A DNA stretch of 64,000 nt from Leptidea sinapis (lineage: Eukaryota; Arthropoda; Insecta; Lepidoptera; Pieridae), in NCBI RefSeq assembly GCF_905404315.1, contig NC_066282.1:892501-956500 (forward strand). The letters run 5' to 3'. Under the pieces are notes generated by a model, which did not search any database, had not been told where the DNA came from, and was given only the letters and a program-made list of their open reading frames with translations. The translations under genes were made by a program, and so were the position numbers. How positions within the stretch are numbered: position 1 is the stretch's first letter; the number at the start of each line of letters is the position of its first letter. Shown here piece after piece: positions 35,301 to 44,509 of this stretch.

Positions 35301-38300
35301 TTGTTATTGCCACAATATTTTAAAATCATCTACACATCATGTACTGTATTAGAAACACTTGATTCATATATTATAATAATTATTCACCACATGGAGGAAC
35401 ACGCACACTATCTACTGAAAAGAATTGTTAACGTATTATTATTAATTAAAAATATTTATGAAAATGATATACTTCTTAAAAAATGAACTCAAATAACCTT
35501 ACTATATTTTACCAAAACTGTGGAGGGCTTAAAACCAAACTTTCTGAATTAAGACTCAATATGCTATCTTGCGACTATGACATAATTATACTGGTAGAAA
35601 CCTGGTTAACTGGCTCAATTCGAGATGAGGAAATTCATAATGATAATAATTATGTACTATTTCGACGTGATAGAAATCTGGCACTGTCTGGTAAAAAAGG
35701 GGGAGGGGGCGTATTAGTAATGGTAAGGAAATACCTAAAGGCTATCCGAATACCTGATATTGAAGCTGAGAACTTAGAAGAGATATATATATATACTTTC
35801 CTTTACTCTCCGGACTGTTATTAAATGTGTTATATGTTCCACCGGCCGCTAGCAACAATTTATATAACCAATATTTTAATAAACTTCACGATGTATATTC
35901 TAGTGCACGTTACCAAAATTTTCTTATAATTGGAGACTTTAACTTACCTCATCTGAACTGGTCTTCCATTTGTCAAGACACTTTATTGTTCTCCACCGGG
36001 TGCGAGCCATCTAAACTACTAATATACACTATGTCCTTTATGAATTTAAGACAAACCAATATTATTCAAAATGAAAATGGAAGACTCCTTGATTTAGTAT
36101 TATCTACTTTAACAAACCGTATCGAGCGTTCGGATGATCCTTTGCTTAATACGGTACCTCATCACCCACCTTTGGACATATCGTGTAGTATAAATACTTT
36201 AAATAATAATATTATGCCCTGTATTGCTAACATTAAAAGGAATTATTATAAAGCAGACTATTATCTAATTAACAGCGCAATAGAAGAAGTGGACTGGATT
36301 TCTCTCCTATCTTCTCTTTCAGCCGAAGAAGCCGTGAATGTCTTTTACAAACAAATTCAAATAATCATCAACTCTCATGTTCCTTTTGCCAAAATTAGTT
36401 CATCTAAATTCCCCACCTGGTTCTCTAAACCTTTAATTAAATGTTTAAAACGCAAACTCAAAATATGGGCCCGTTGGAAATCTTACAAAAACCTGCGTGA
36501 TTATCAGGAATTTTCACTATTACGTAAACGAGTTAAATTGCTTCTTACTACATGTCATAATAAGTACATTAACAACGTTGAAAACTCCTTGAAGAATAAT
36601 ATTAAATTTTTCTGGAAATATGCATCTTCTTTAAAAGAGTCTAACTCAGGTTATCCTCGCTTAATGTGGTATGACGGTGTCGAATATGATGATCCTAAAT
36701 TCATAGCTGATATGTTCTCTAAATATTTTCACTCAGTCTTTGAACCCGGTTTCGATGGAGCATATAGTATTGACCAATTTGAAAATATAAGTTGCGACGC
36801 CGATCATACTCCGCTAATTGACAATGTACGTCTCCACAGACCCAATATTTTAGCAGCACCAAAATATCGACCCCAATAAAGGCGCCGGTCCTGATAACAT
36901 TCATCCGGTTTTTCTAAAGCGTACTTGCAAAACGCTATCTATTCCTTTGGAAATTATTTTTAATAAATGTTTATCCTCTGGTTACTTTCCTAGTATCTGG
37001 AAGATAGCTTATATTACGCCTATATTTAAAGCAGGAGCAAAAAATCAAGTCGCAAATTATCGTCCGATCTCTATACTGTCATCTATTCCAAAAATTTTTG
37101 AGAAATTGGTACACCAAGTCGTATACACTAAGCTAAAACACACAATCATAGAACAGCAACACGGTTTCGTGGCTGGCAGATCTACTTTGTCAAATCTTCT
37201 TGTTTTCACTGATTATTTATTTAAAGGCGTTGACAATAAAAACCAAATTGAAACAGTCTACACAGATTTCCAAAAGGCATTTGACAAGGTGGACCACCTA
37301 CTGTTACTAAAAAAATTATCATACAACGGTATAAAAGGTAACCTCTTGCGTTGGTTTGCTGCTTACCTAAGTGCCCGAGTACAATCGGTAGTTATTAATG
37401 GTTTCATCTCCCCTACAGTTAACGTAACGTCAGGCGTACCTCAAGGCTCTATACTTGGTCCATTGCTTTTCACACTTTTTATTAATGACATCTCTGATTG
37501 CTTTAAGTCTTGTAAGTTTTTATTATATGCAGATGATTTAAAATTGTATTCCCATATTGTTGACTTCAATGATGTCCTGCTTATGCAGGAAGACTTGAAT
37601 AGGTTAGATGTCTATTGCAAAAGTAACAAACTATTTTTAAGTTACACTAAATGTAAGCATATCTCTTTTACGAAAAACAAAAATAAAATTGAAACGAGAT
37701 TTACACTAGGCGATCAAGAACTTGAAACAGTTACCTGTATTCGTGATCTTGGGGTATACCTTGATGCCAAGTTGACACTTAATGACCACATTGATCACAT
37801 AGCGAATAATGCATATCGTATGTTAGGCTTTATTACACGCGTCTCTAAGGCATTTAAAAATAAAGATACATATATGTGTCTTTTTCGAACACTTGTGCTG
37901 TCTCAGCTTGAATATGTCACCCTTAATGGAATCCGCTGTATAAGGTATATGACCATCAGGTCGAGATGATACAAAAGAAATTCTTGCGTATCCTAAACTT
38001 TCGCTTGGGTGGACGTCGAAACCACTACAAGAATCTCTTAAAACAATTTAATATTCTTTCATTAAGCCAGCGACGGAGTTTAATTGAATTAGTCACTCTG
38101 AGAAAAATATGTACGAGTGAAATCATATCCTCAGAATTGCTTCAGTTAATCGATTTTCATATACCAGCCCGTGCTACACGCTCTAATAATTTATTTCATC
38201 TCTCAAAAACCAGGACAAATACTGGTATACGTACGCCACTGCACAGAATGTTTGCTCTCCATAACTCTAGATTTAATGATGTAGATATGTTTTCGTGTTC

Positions 38301-41300
38301 CTCTAAAACTTACAAACTCAGAATAAAACAAATCCTGGCACAAACAGAGTAAGTTAGAAATCACGTAATTTCATCTAAATTGTAACAATGTCTACCATGC
38401 ATTATGTTAGATTTATTTATCAACTGGTTGTCTGCAACTAAGTGTAATGTAAGTGTAAATTTAAATATTAAGTGTACTTAGTGAAACTGTTGAAGGAGAC
38501 ATCCTTGTGTCCATATTTCTATTTTTACTTTATCTACTTTATGTTTAAGGATGTATCTGTATTTGTTTCCAAATAAATAAATAAATAAATACTACTACCA
38601 CTTCGGAAACAAATGGCGCTCTGAGAGAGAAGTAGCGGCGCAAGAAACTCTCCCAGCATTCTTTTTTTTCGCTCTTTTCAATAAAAATATACAATATTGT
38701 ACAGTCATTTCTATCGCTATAAAATAATCACAATCTAGTCCCAGGCTGTCCGATCATTTAGATATTCAGCAGTGGAGTAATAGAATTAACGACAGAGCCA
38801 TTTTTTTATAAAACATTTAAATTTATTTATAGATAATGCCTGAACAGTGGCTGGGACTTTATTATAGAAGTGTATACATTTACCCTTAAAGCTGTTATGT
38901 ATCTTATGAAGCCTACTAGAATTAGTTATAAGCAATCCCTTATTTCTAGTGTTATGATAATGAAAATCACTATTAAGAGCAAAAAGGTGACGATTTTTGT
39001 GAACGTATGGTAAATTTTCATAAATGTACTGACAATGAACAGTCATAATATTTATTTCTTTAAATTTTTCTTTGAGAGACTGTCTATAACCAAGCTGATA
39101 TATAGCACGAACAGCTCTCTTTTGCAGAGCAAACACTATATCAATGTCAGCAGCATGACCCCATAGTAAAATACCGTACGTCATGATGCTGTGGAAATAA
39201 CTGAAGTACACTAATCTAGCGGTCGCAACATTCGTGGACTCTCTAATCTTCCTAACTGCATATGCCGCAGAGCTGAGTCTATCTGCTAGATGGGCAATAT
39301 GTGGACCCCACTGAAGCTTTTTATCTAACGTGATACCCAAGAACAACGTAGTGTCCACAAGTTCCAATCTCTGGTCATTTATAAGTACGTTGGTTTTTAC
39401 CTACGCTGTGTTTGGTGTATGAACCGTAAACACTTTGTTTGTTTACTGTTTAAGTGCAGATTATTCTAAGAACTAACGCACTATCTTTGAGAGTGCATTG
39501 TTTACATCGTCATAAATATCTGCACGTCGCATCACTTTAAAAATAAGTGAAGTATCATCAGCAAACAATACAATCTCATGGCTATCATCTACCACAAACG
39601 GTAGATCGTTAATATATATAAGAAACAAGAAAGGACCGAGAATAAAACCCTGTGGAACACCTACAGGTTTACCCGAAGACCGTTTACCATTTACATCGAC
39701 TATCTGAACTCTTTCGCTTAAATATGATTTTAACAGATTAAGGGCTCTATTTTTCACTCCATAATGCTTTAGTTTTAGGAGTAAAGTTTCATGGTGGACG
39801 CAGTCAAATGCTTTGGTCAAATCACAAAAAATGCCCAATGCATCCTGTGACTCTTCCCAGGCGTCAAAGATGTGCTCAATGAGTCTAGTACCCGCATTAA
39901 TTGTTGATAAGCCCATAGTGAAACCAAATTGATTTTTGTTCATTCATTTACAAAAATGCATTTGTAGCTGTTGAAGCAAAAGTTTTTTAAAAATTTTACT
40001 AAAAACAGGCAGCACTGAAATAGGTCTGAAATTAGCAGGATCAAAAGAACTGCTCGATTTAAACAAAGGTATAACTTTGCTGTATTTCATGAGGTCAGGG
40101 AACACACCCTCATCTATGCATTCATTAAATATTATTGCTAATTCAGGTGCTATAATGTCAAGTATGTATTTTACAATATTAGTCGAATGGCCCCATAGGT
40201 CTTTTGTATTTTTTAGGTTAATTAATTTGAAGATTTTTATTATATCGCTACCTGTAACATACTTAAATTTCAAATCAGTGGAAGATACTGGTACGTGTAA
40301 TCTAAGCATATCATGTGCTGCTTTTGGTTAAGTGTTAAGGTCTTTAGTCGTGATAGTCGGGATTTCGGAGAAGTATTTATCAAATTCAATTGCAATTTCT
40401 ATTTCCGAATTTCTAACGCGATTATTAATATTTAAACAGATAGAGGTGTTACGGCAATTCGATCAACCAGTTTCATTGTTAATTACACTCCAAGTCGCTT
40501 TTACTTTATTATTACTGTTTTTAATTTTATCTGTAATGAAACGTGTTTTCGCTTCATGACAAACTACTTTAAAGAGCTTGGAGTATTTTTACATGTATTT
40601 TAAATTCTTCACTATTATTGTAATGTTTCTCATAATAAAGGTCATATAAGCGTTTACGACTTTTGTGGATATCCATTGTTGCCCAATCATTAAAACAATG
40701 TTTGTTGTTTACTGTCACCGTTACTGGAGTAAAAATCCTGTCATATTCCTCACAAAAGGAATTGAAGACTAAATTATAGTGAAAATTTGCAGTTTCACCA
40801 CAGTGTAAAAATGGTACCGTATTTACCAAATTATTTCTAAACCTCTCAAGACGACTACCCGTAACTGGTATAATCGTCACCTTTTTTGGTCTGACATTGT
40901 CCAATCTTGTATTTACTTTTACAAGTTGCCCACTATGGTCGGACTGAAGATTATTAATAATGATTTTATTAGTAATAGTAACATTTGTAAAAATATTATC
41001 TAAACAACCCCAATTTGTTCCCAAAATACATTGAACAAATTAAAACTTTGAAATAAATTTTTAAGGCTAGTACAATTGGCCGAAGGTTTAAGCAAGTTTA
41101 TATTAAAATCTCCGCACACTATAATTGACTTGCTGGGTTTGCTAAATTTTGATAGTACCTCCTCCATTCTATGTTGGAACTGTTCATATGATGCAGTGGG
41201 GGGGGGGGGGCGGTATACACTTACAATAATAAATTGCTCTAGTCCTATACAAGCTATCTCAATTAGTTGTTCTATAGAGAGATTAACAATATCTCTTCTA

Positions 41301-43335
41301 TACTTACATTTTAATCTATTATTAATAATAATTAGGGAACCTCCATGTATTGCCCTACTTCTACAAAACGAACTGACTACTTTATGTTCTCTAAAACGAA
41401 ACGGGAGCTGATGACTCTTACACCAATGTTCTGTAGGTAATACATAATATATCTATATTACAGCAGCTCAAAAACAGTTCAATTTCTAATTCCTTACTTG
41501 AGATACCTTGTATATTCTGGTGAACAATATTTATGAGCTTTATATTATGATTATCCCTAGAAGTAACATTTATATTTGGTGAATGTTGCCTATTTTGTAT
41601 GATATTGCAAGAGTTGTCCTCCCTTGTCAAATAATAAGTTATATATAAGTCGATAAGTTTGAGAATCGCTCGTCATCTATTTTTTATAACCCAAAAATTT
41701 TATTATTGTTTTTTTACTACTTTATGTGACAATACAACGTTTGCTGTGTCAGCCATTTATACTAATAAATATATGGCCGGTATTTTCCTTCGGTTATACT
41801 TCGAAAACTACACAACCGACCGGAATAATACTTGTACCATAAGATGTAGCATGTCTCGGAGATGGCTTTGGTATAATATGATATGTTGGTGATTACATAA
41901 CCAGAACCTATATTTTTTTGACTTAGAAAACCCTTATTTTCGTAATTAAACTAATTCAGTCAATGACATTTCATTACATATTATAACAATTCATAGAATG
42001 AGCGGGCGCGGGTTACTTAATATAATTAACACAACGTTAGTCGGGTCAGCACTTGTCTTGTTTCAGCAAATTTGTAATAATTTTGGTGAAACTTATTAAA
42101 TTTAGTTAACTACATTTAGTGGTTTATAAAATAAGTGACAGAACCATAACAATGGTAATATGATTATCAATGTTGAGGTATATCATATGACTCTCTTTGA
42201 GATGTTTATATAGAAACCATTGGATTTACTATGTAGTAATTTATTATATAGTATATTTAATTCAATTTTTTGCATTTATAGATTATGTTTTGTTTTACAA
42301 AGTATTATGAGAAAACATAAATTGAATAAGACTTCAAAAATAAATTAATTGCCAAATAATTACTTTGTAGCTTTCACTCCTTATTCAGCAGAAATAAAAT
42401 CTGGATTTCATGCAAAAAAAAACACGTCATCAAATAGCATCATAAATAATAAAAAATGTGTGTGTACTTATGTATGCACGCAAGAAGTTATACTGCTTTA
42501 GCCTAACGAAGCAAAAATCATTAAAATGATTTATTCCTCGTGCTATTCTACGTTTTTAGAAAGAACAATTTTGTTAAAATCTTGCAAAGATGGCTTTGAC
42601 AATTAATTAAAATTAATTTAAATAATGAATACGGCTGTATGGGCTTGAACCTTTTGCCTGTTCTTATAATGGACGAAGAAACCAAAAAATTAACGAATGA
42701 CGAAGACTGTTCAACTTTTGTGTTACAGTGATGTGCGCACGCATCTTAAGATTTCACTCTCATCATTTTTTCATAACGCGCCTAAAGTAAACTTTAAAAA
42801 CCAAGAAAAAATTGAATATCGCTAATAACTGAAAATAAAACACGCGTGTATATATTGAGTTGTTGTTAATATATTTGTTATTATTCAGCTAAAATTGAGT
42901 AAAAAAAACTATCTTAGATATTATCAATAATAATAAAGTTAAAAAAATATATATGAACTAAATTTAAGTTACATGCATACACGTTAAAATTAATATATAT
43001 AGTTTTAAATGTTCAAACCTGTCATCATGATATCCGTTAGCCATGTCATGACAAACTATAGTTTTTGGTAAACTCTTTTTAACTTCACGTTTGGCATCTC
43101 CCGCCACAGTGTTTTCTGTCAAATGACAGAAGGCTTGCGGGCTTTCTAGTATTCCTTTTGAATGGGAATTCTGATTAATATTTATGTTTTTAACAGCGTT
43201 ATTGCTATGCACTTTTAGTGGGTTGCACAGTGTCCTCCAAGGAGGCGGATCTTGTAAAAACATTAATATTTCTTCATAGTTATCAAGCGGCTTACAGGTT
43301 AGTGAATTGTTTTTCCATATTTTCTTCTCAGTCAT
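26304..43335 (-). CDS. ENGASE: Cytosolic endo-beta-N-acetylglucosaminidase (GH85), 7 exons, complete
   Basis: Seven minus-strand exons join in phase to 709 residues: 43335-43019, 31583-31435, 30121-29973, 29474-29326, 28727-28562, 27713-27456 and 27245-26304. The enzyme cleaves the chitobiose core of free N-glycans in the cytosol. Evidence: CHDMANGYHDD in exon 1; YTFYHWSGIDIFIYFSHH and IPPLGWINVGHAHGV in exon 2; GTVITEWADG and FDGWLLNIEN in exon 3, with the GH85 catalytic pair Asn201 and Glu203; VLIWYDSVT in exon 4; FFDIVDGFFTNYSW in exon 5; SLAIFAPAWTHE and LPFKTSFCRGQG in exon 6; WFNLRHMQYQPNS in exon 7. Length is close to animal relatives. All junctions are GT-AG. No signal peptide is seen, fitting a cytosolic enzyme. 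The stop at 26304 lies in AG|GTGAG, which could also be a donor, so an extra 3' exon cannot be excluded. Confidence 0.92.
27870..28490 (+). mobile_element. 3' fragment of a LINE (family A) in ENGASE intron 5
   Basis: The plus strand reads CNRLSSAVFAIKKI, LVYFSYFHSVMSYGIILWG and VLQKRAIRAVNKM with frame breaks near 27915 and 28120, then NKLPNDIQILPIKKFKCF. It ends with GTGAATAAAG and TTTGAATTTGAATTTGA. It is antisense to ENGASE, and its translation is close to LINE copies A and G. Confidence 0.8.
30347..30790 (-). pseudogene. BEL/Pao-type integrase C-terminal fragment in ENGASE intron 2
   Basis: The minus strand reads WKLYPPIAPHFGGIWEANIK (30720-30660), then SHLARVIGTQLLTYEEFITV, IEAILNSRPLYLL and LTPSHFLSNAT. 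This order (PHFGG-WE, N-SRPL, LTP-HFL) is that of BEL/Pao and related integrases after the catalytic core. A stop near 30657 splits it, and LTRs were not found. Confidence 0.75.
31586..33599. other. ENGASE intron 1, proximal part: dispersed repeat scraps
   Basis: Near 31865-31990 is repeat-like wording (AGACTGTGACAGAGCC and a CA run at 31910-31923). At 32600-32700 is GAACGTTCGGGTCACCTGGT followed by GTGATCACCGCCGCCCACAT, a widely dispersed insect-repeat type, and at 33065-33110 a piece like the end of LINE copy E. ORFs here (for example 32642-32944) have no motifs. Confidence 0.45.
33915..34973 (+). CDS. LINE ORF1: PHD-finger, coiled-coil nucleic-acid-binding protein
   Basis: The 352-residue ORF is intact. 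A second ATG at 33957 starts directly at MDCFKCLKNLNDKD and may be the true start. Residues about 16-68 have C4HC3 spacing (CFKC, CSLC, HYYC, CPTC), a PHD-type zinc finger. Residues about 105-155 are rich in heptad-like K/E/L (DINKLEQRMDSWDERLSQLE), a coiled coil. The C-terminal half (VEIQNIPERKGENLIQLSLE, then VHRVAP and KNIILQLTTRRQRDDLI) is the RRM-like domain shared by LINE ORF1 proteins and FP-family proteins. It should coat the LINE RNA. The stop overlaps an ATG as ATGA at 34970. Confidence 0.8.
   Translation: MAFLQINNHHKYLNMDCFKCLKNLNDKDTIKCSLCSMSTHYYCVELTETDFKKILPMNKIKWKCPTCKGKKNTSAVGTSISPKGGIISSSVLNVDTETLTRYIDTKLASFRQQLREDISSAVLEVSKALRDDINKLEQRMDSWDERLSQLERDHSFHSNEALGSDIKQENNALRTDLHLLTTKFDELDQASRSCNVEIQNIPERKGENLIQLSLEISKILGVELNHSDIRNVHRVAPGLPTTRPKNIILQLTTRRQRDDLIGAARSRRSLTTTQMFGTPTSAAAAVSTTNIRFFINEHLTLKNKILFSKTRTLAKEKGYKYVWVRNSNILVRKKDDSRIIHVRCVDDLAKIS
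35001..35486 (+). CDS. Unrecognised hydrophobic ORF between LINE ORF1 and ORF2
   Basis: 161 codons without a stop in AT-rich DNA. The product is strongly hydrophobic (LLYLLFFVVTANYYVLFFIL, then FFTVFNLCFNFIIIRLLL), with perhaps three or four membrane-spanning segments and a charged C terminus (ENDILLKK). Its stop codon TGA overlaps the ORF2 ATG as ATGA at 35483-35486, an arrangement compatible with termination-reinitiation. It matches no family I know. It could be an AT-rich spacer open by chance, or a real third product of this LINE. Confidence 0.35.
   Translation: MVDLLYLLFFVVTANYYVLFFILPKIIYVLWKDSGDDDTRLLKLKYDLMYCLCTSAERKMYKFYLLEFTLCPGILIYVRFYNYTSFFTVFNLCFNFIIIRLLLPQYFKIIYTSCTVLETLDSYIIIIIHHMEEHAHYLLKRIVNVLLLIKNIYENDILLKK
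35483..38352 (+). pseudogene. LINE ORF2: endonuclease and reverse transcriptase, interrupted
   Basis: The AP-type endonuclease begins IFYQNCGGLKTKLSELRLN and continues IIILVETWL, then after a break at 35822 LIIGDFNLPHLNWS and LDLVLS. The usual SDH is replaced by VPHHPPL. The reverse transcriptase has WKIAYITPIFKAG, NYRPISILSSIPKIFEKL, TDFQKAFDKVDH (motif A), SGVPQGSILGPLLF (motif B) and LLYADDLKLY (catalytic Asp pair). Breaks occur near 35822, 36877 and 37967, each of one or two bases or a stop. The C-terminal piece (37966-38352) includes the IQKKFLRIL block usual after the thumb. Intact motifs apart from these point to a young pseudogene. Confidence 0.85.
38650..41630 (-). mobile_element. 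Minus-strand LINE (copy G, family A), multiply broken
   Basis: On the minus strand: endonuclease start (NIVHQNIQGISSKELEIELF, 41550-41490), DNIFTNV and DHSGQL (41000-40920), reverse-transcriptase fingers (SKVIPLFKSSSSFDPANFRP), motif A (CDLTKAFDCVHHE), motif B (VGVPQGFILGPFLF), box C (LFADDTSLIF) and the C terminus (LGITLDKKLQWGPHIAHL, then YGILLWGHAADID). Stops or frameshifts occur near 41425, 41030, 40570, 39944, 39473 and 39400. It is sense to ENGASE and converges on copy F. It is the same family as copies at 1-1985 and 27870-28490. Confidence 0.85.
41640..43018. other. ENGASE intron 1, distal part: no gene recognised
   Basis: AT-rich. The stretch at 41735-41757 (ACAACGTTTGCTGTGTCAGC) and the one at 42030-42052 resemble degenerate Helitron 3' ends. 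Nothing else is recognisable. Confidence 0.4.
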
Positions 43336-44509
43336 ATTGTTTTAGCACGATTATGCCTCTTAATATGAATTCTTTGAACACACTTTAAAAGTAAACACTC
43401 CTAAAAATTTAAAATCCTCAATTTTTTATGTATAATTATATATATTTACATATTATAGAAAATAAAAATAAATATTGTTTACTGTACACTAGTAAGGTAT
43501 CTCCTTTATATTTTTTAAATTGACATTGACATATTTTAGATAAATACAATATCACTTATAGCACGCGCCACGCCACGCGTAAAAATAAACAAGACTATTA
43601 AAACATTGTTGTACAAAACAATAATTTTACTAGTTATTAAGTAGGACAAGAAGTAATCAGTAGTTTTGATTGAAGGCAATCCAATTAAAGGCAATTAGTT
43701 GTGCTACATTTAATTATATGAAAATTAAATAAAAATAATAATTAATTCCTATTGTACTTACATTAATATGATATTGAAGGTTGAACACAACACTATTTAT
43801 GCACATTGAGAGCATTGTGGAATCATTGATAATAATATGTATAATATCATTGTGTGGAATGCATTATCCTAGAAAAAATTGTGTCCCAGTTCAGATAAAC
43901 AAAGGAAGTATGCAATCATAAGGATGCAATAGTATATTATTTTATCAACATATTGTAACATTGCTGCAATTGTTTAGCTAACTACACTTACACAATATTC
44001 AAATTCTAAGTTACTCTTATCAGTTTCATAAAAAAACACTTTGTATAGAAGAATATTTAAAAATTGTCTGTAAAAATATTATCAAATTATTGTAAGATTT
44101 TCATCAACAATAATTTGACAGAATTTGTAGGTATTAAAGCTTGATTTTGTCTCAGTACTTTAGATTTAGGTTGGTGATCAAATGAATCTGTGCTGTGTTT
44201 AAAAAAGTGTTTATCTTCTTTCTATGATCAATGTCATCAAAATACAAACGCATGCATTTATAAAATTGAATTTTTATAAAAACAAAAGCACTCTTTTAAT
44301 CAGTATGATAAAAGTGACCTTGGAAATTATAAATCAATATTAAAACCATTTATAATTTACATTTTAATCACACTGATATTAAGTTGTTACGGCAGAACTT
44401 GTAGTTTTTTTTACATGAAACATTTTATTTCAGGTTAATTACTATCATGTAACATGGCAAAAGCAAATGTATAGTCATTTGTTTTTGTAGCTATAACAGA
44501 GTTTGACAA
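43336..44509. promoter_or_regulatory. Shared 1.17-kb upstream region of ENGASE and the beta-1,4-GalNAc transferase
   Basis: The two genes start in opposite directions from this interval, so it must hold both promoters and 5' UTRs. The only CG-dense patch is GCACGCGCCACGCCACGCGT at 43561-43580, followed by AAAAATAAAC. No transposon was recognised inside it, unlike the flanking introns. Whether regulation is truly shared is inference. Confidence 0.5.

Larger units (their letters stand above)
33600..38592 (+). mobile_element. Nearly full-length two-ORF LINE (copy F) in ENGASE intron 1
   Basis: It contains a long 5' UTR, ORF1 (33915-34973), an extra ORF (35001-35486), ORF2 with endonuclease and reverse transcriptase (35483-38352) and a 3' UTR ending in (AAAT)n at 38572-38592. 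It is antisense to ENGASE. ORF2 is broken in a few places, so it is recently dead or nearly intact. PHD-plus-FP-type ORF1 and the YADD reverse transcriptase suggest the Jockey/CR1 group. The 5' boundary is approximate. Confidence 0.8.

Noticed and set aside
41198..41211. Run of about 12-14 G
   Set aside because: Lies in a decayed LINE and is probably replication slippage or an assembly artefact; a G4 role is unsupported by a single run.
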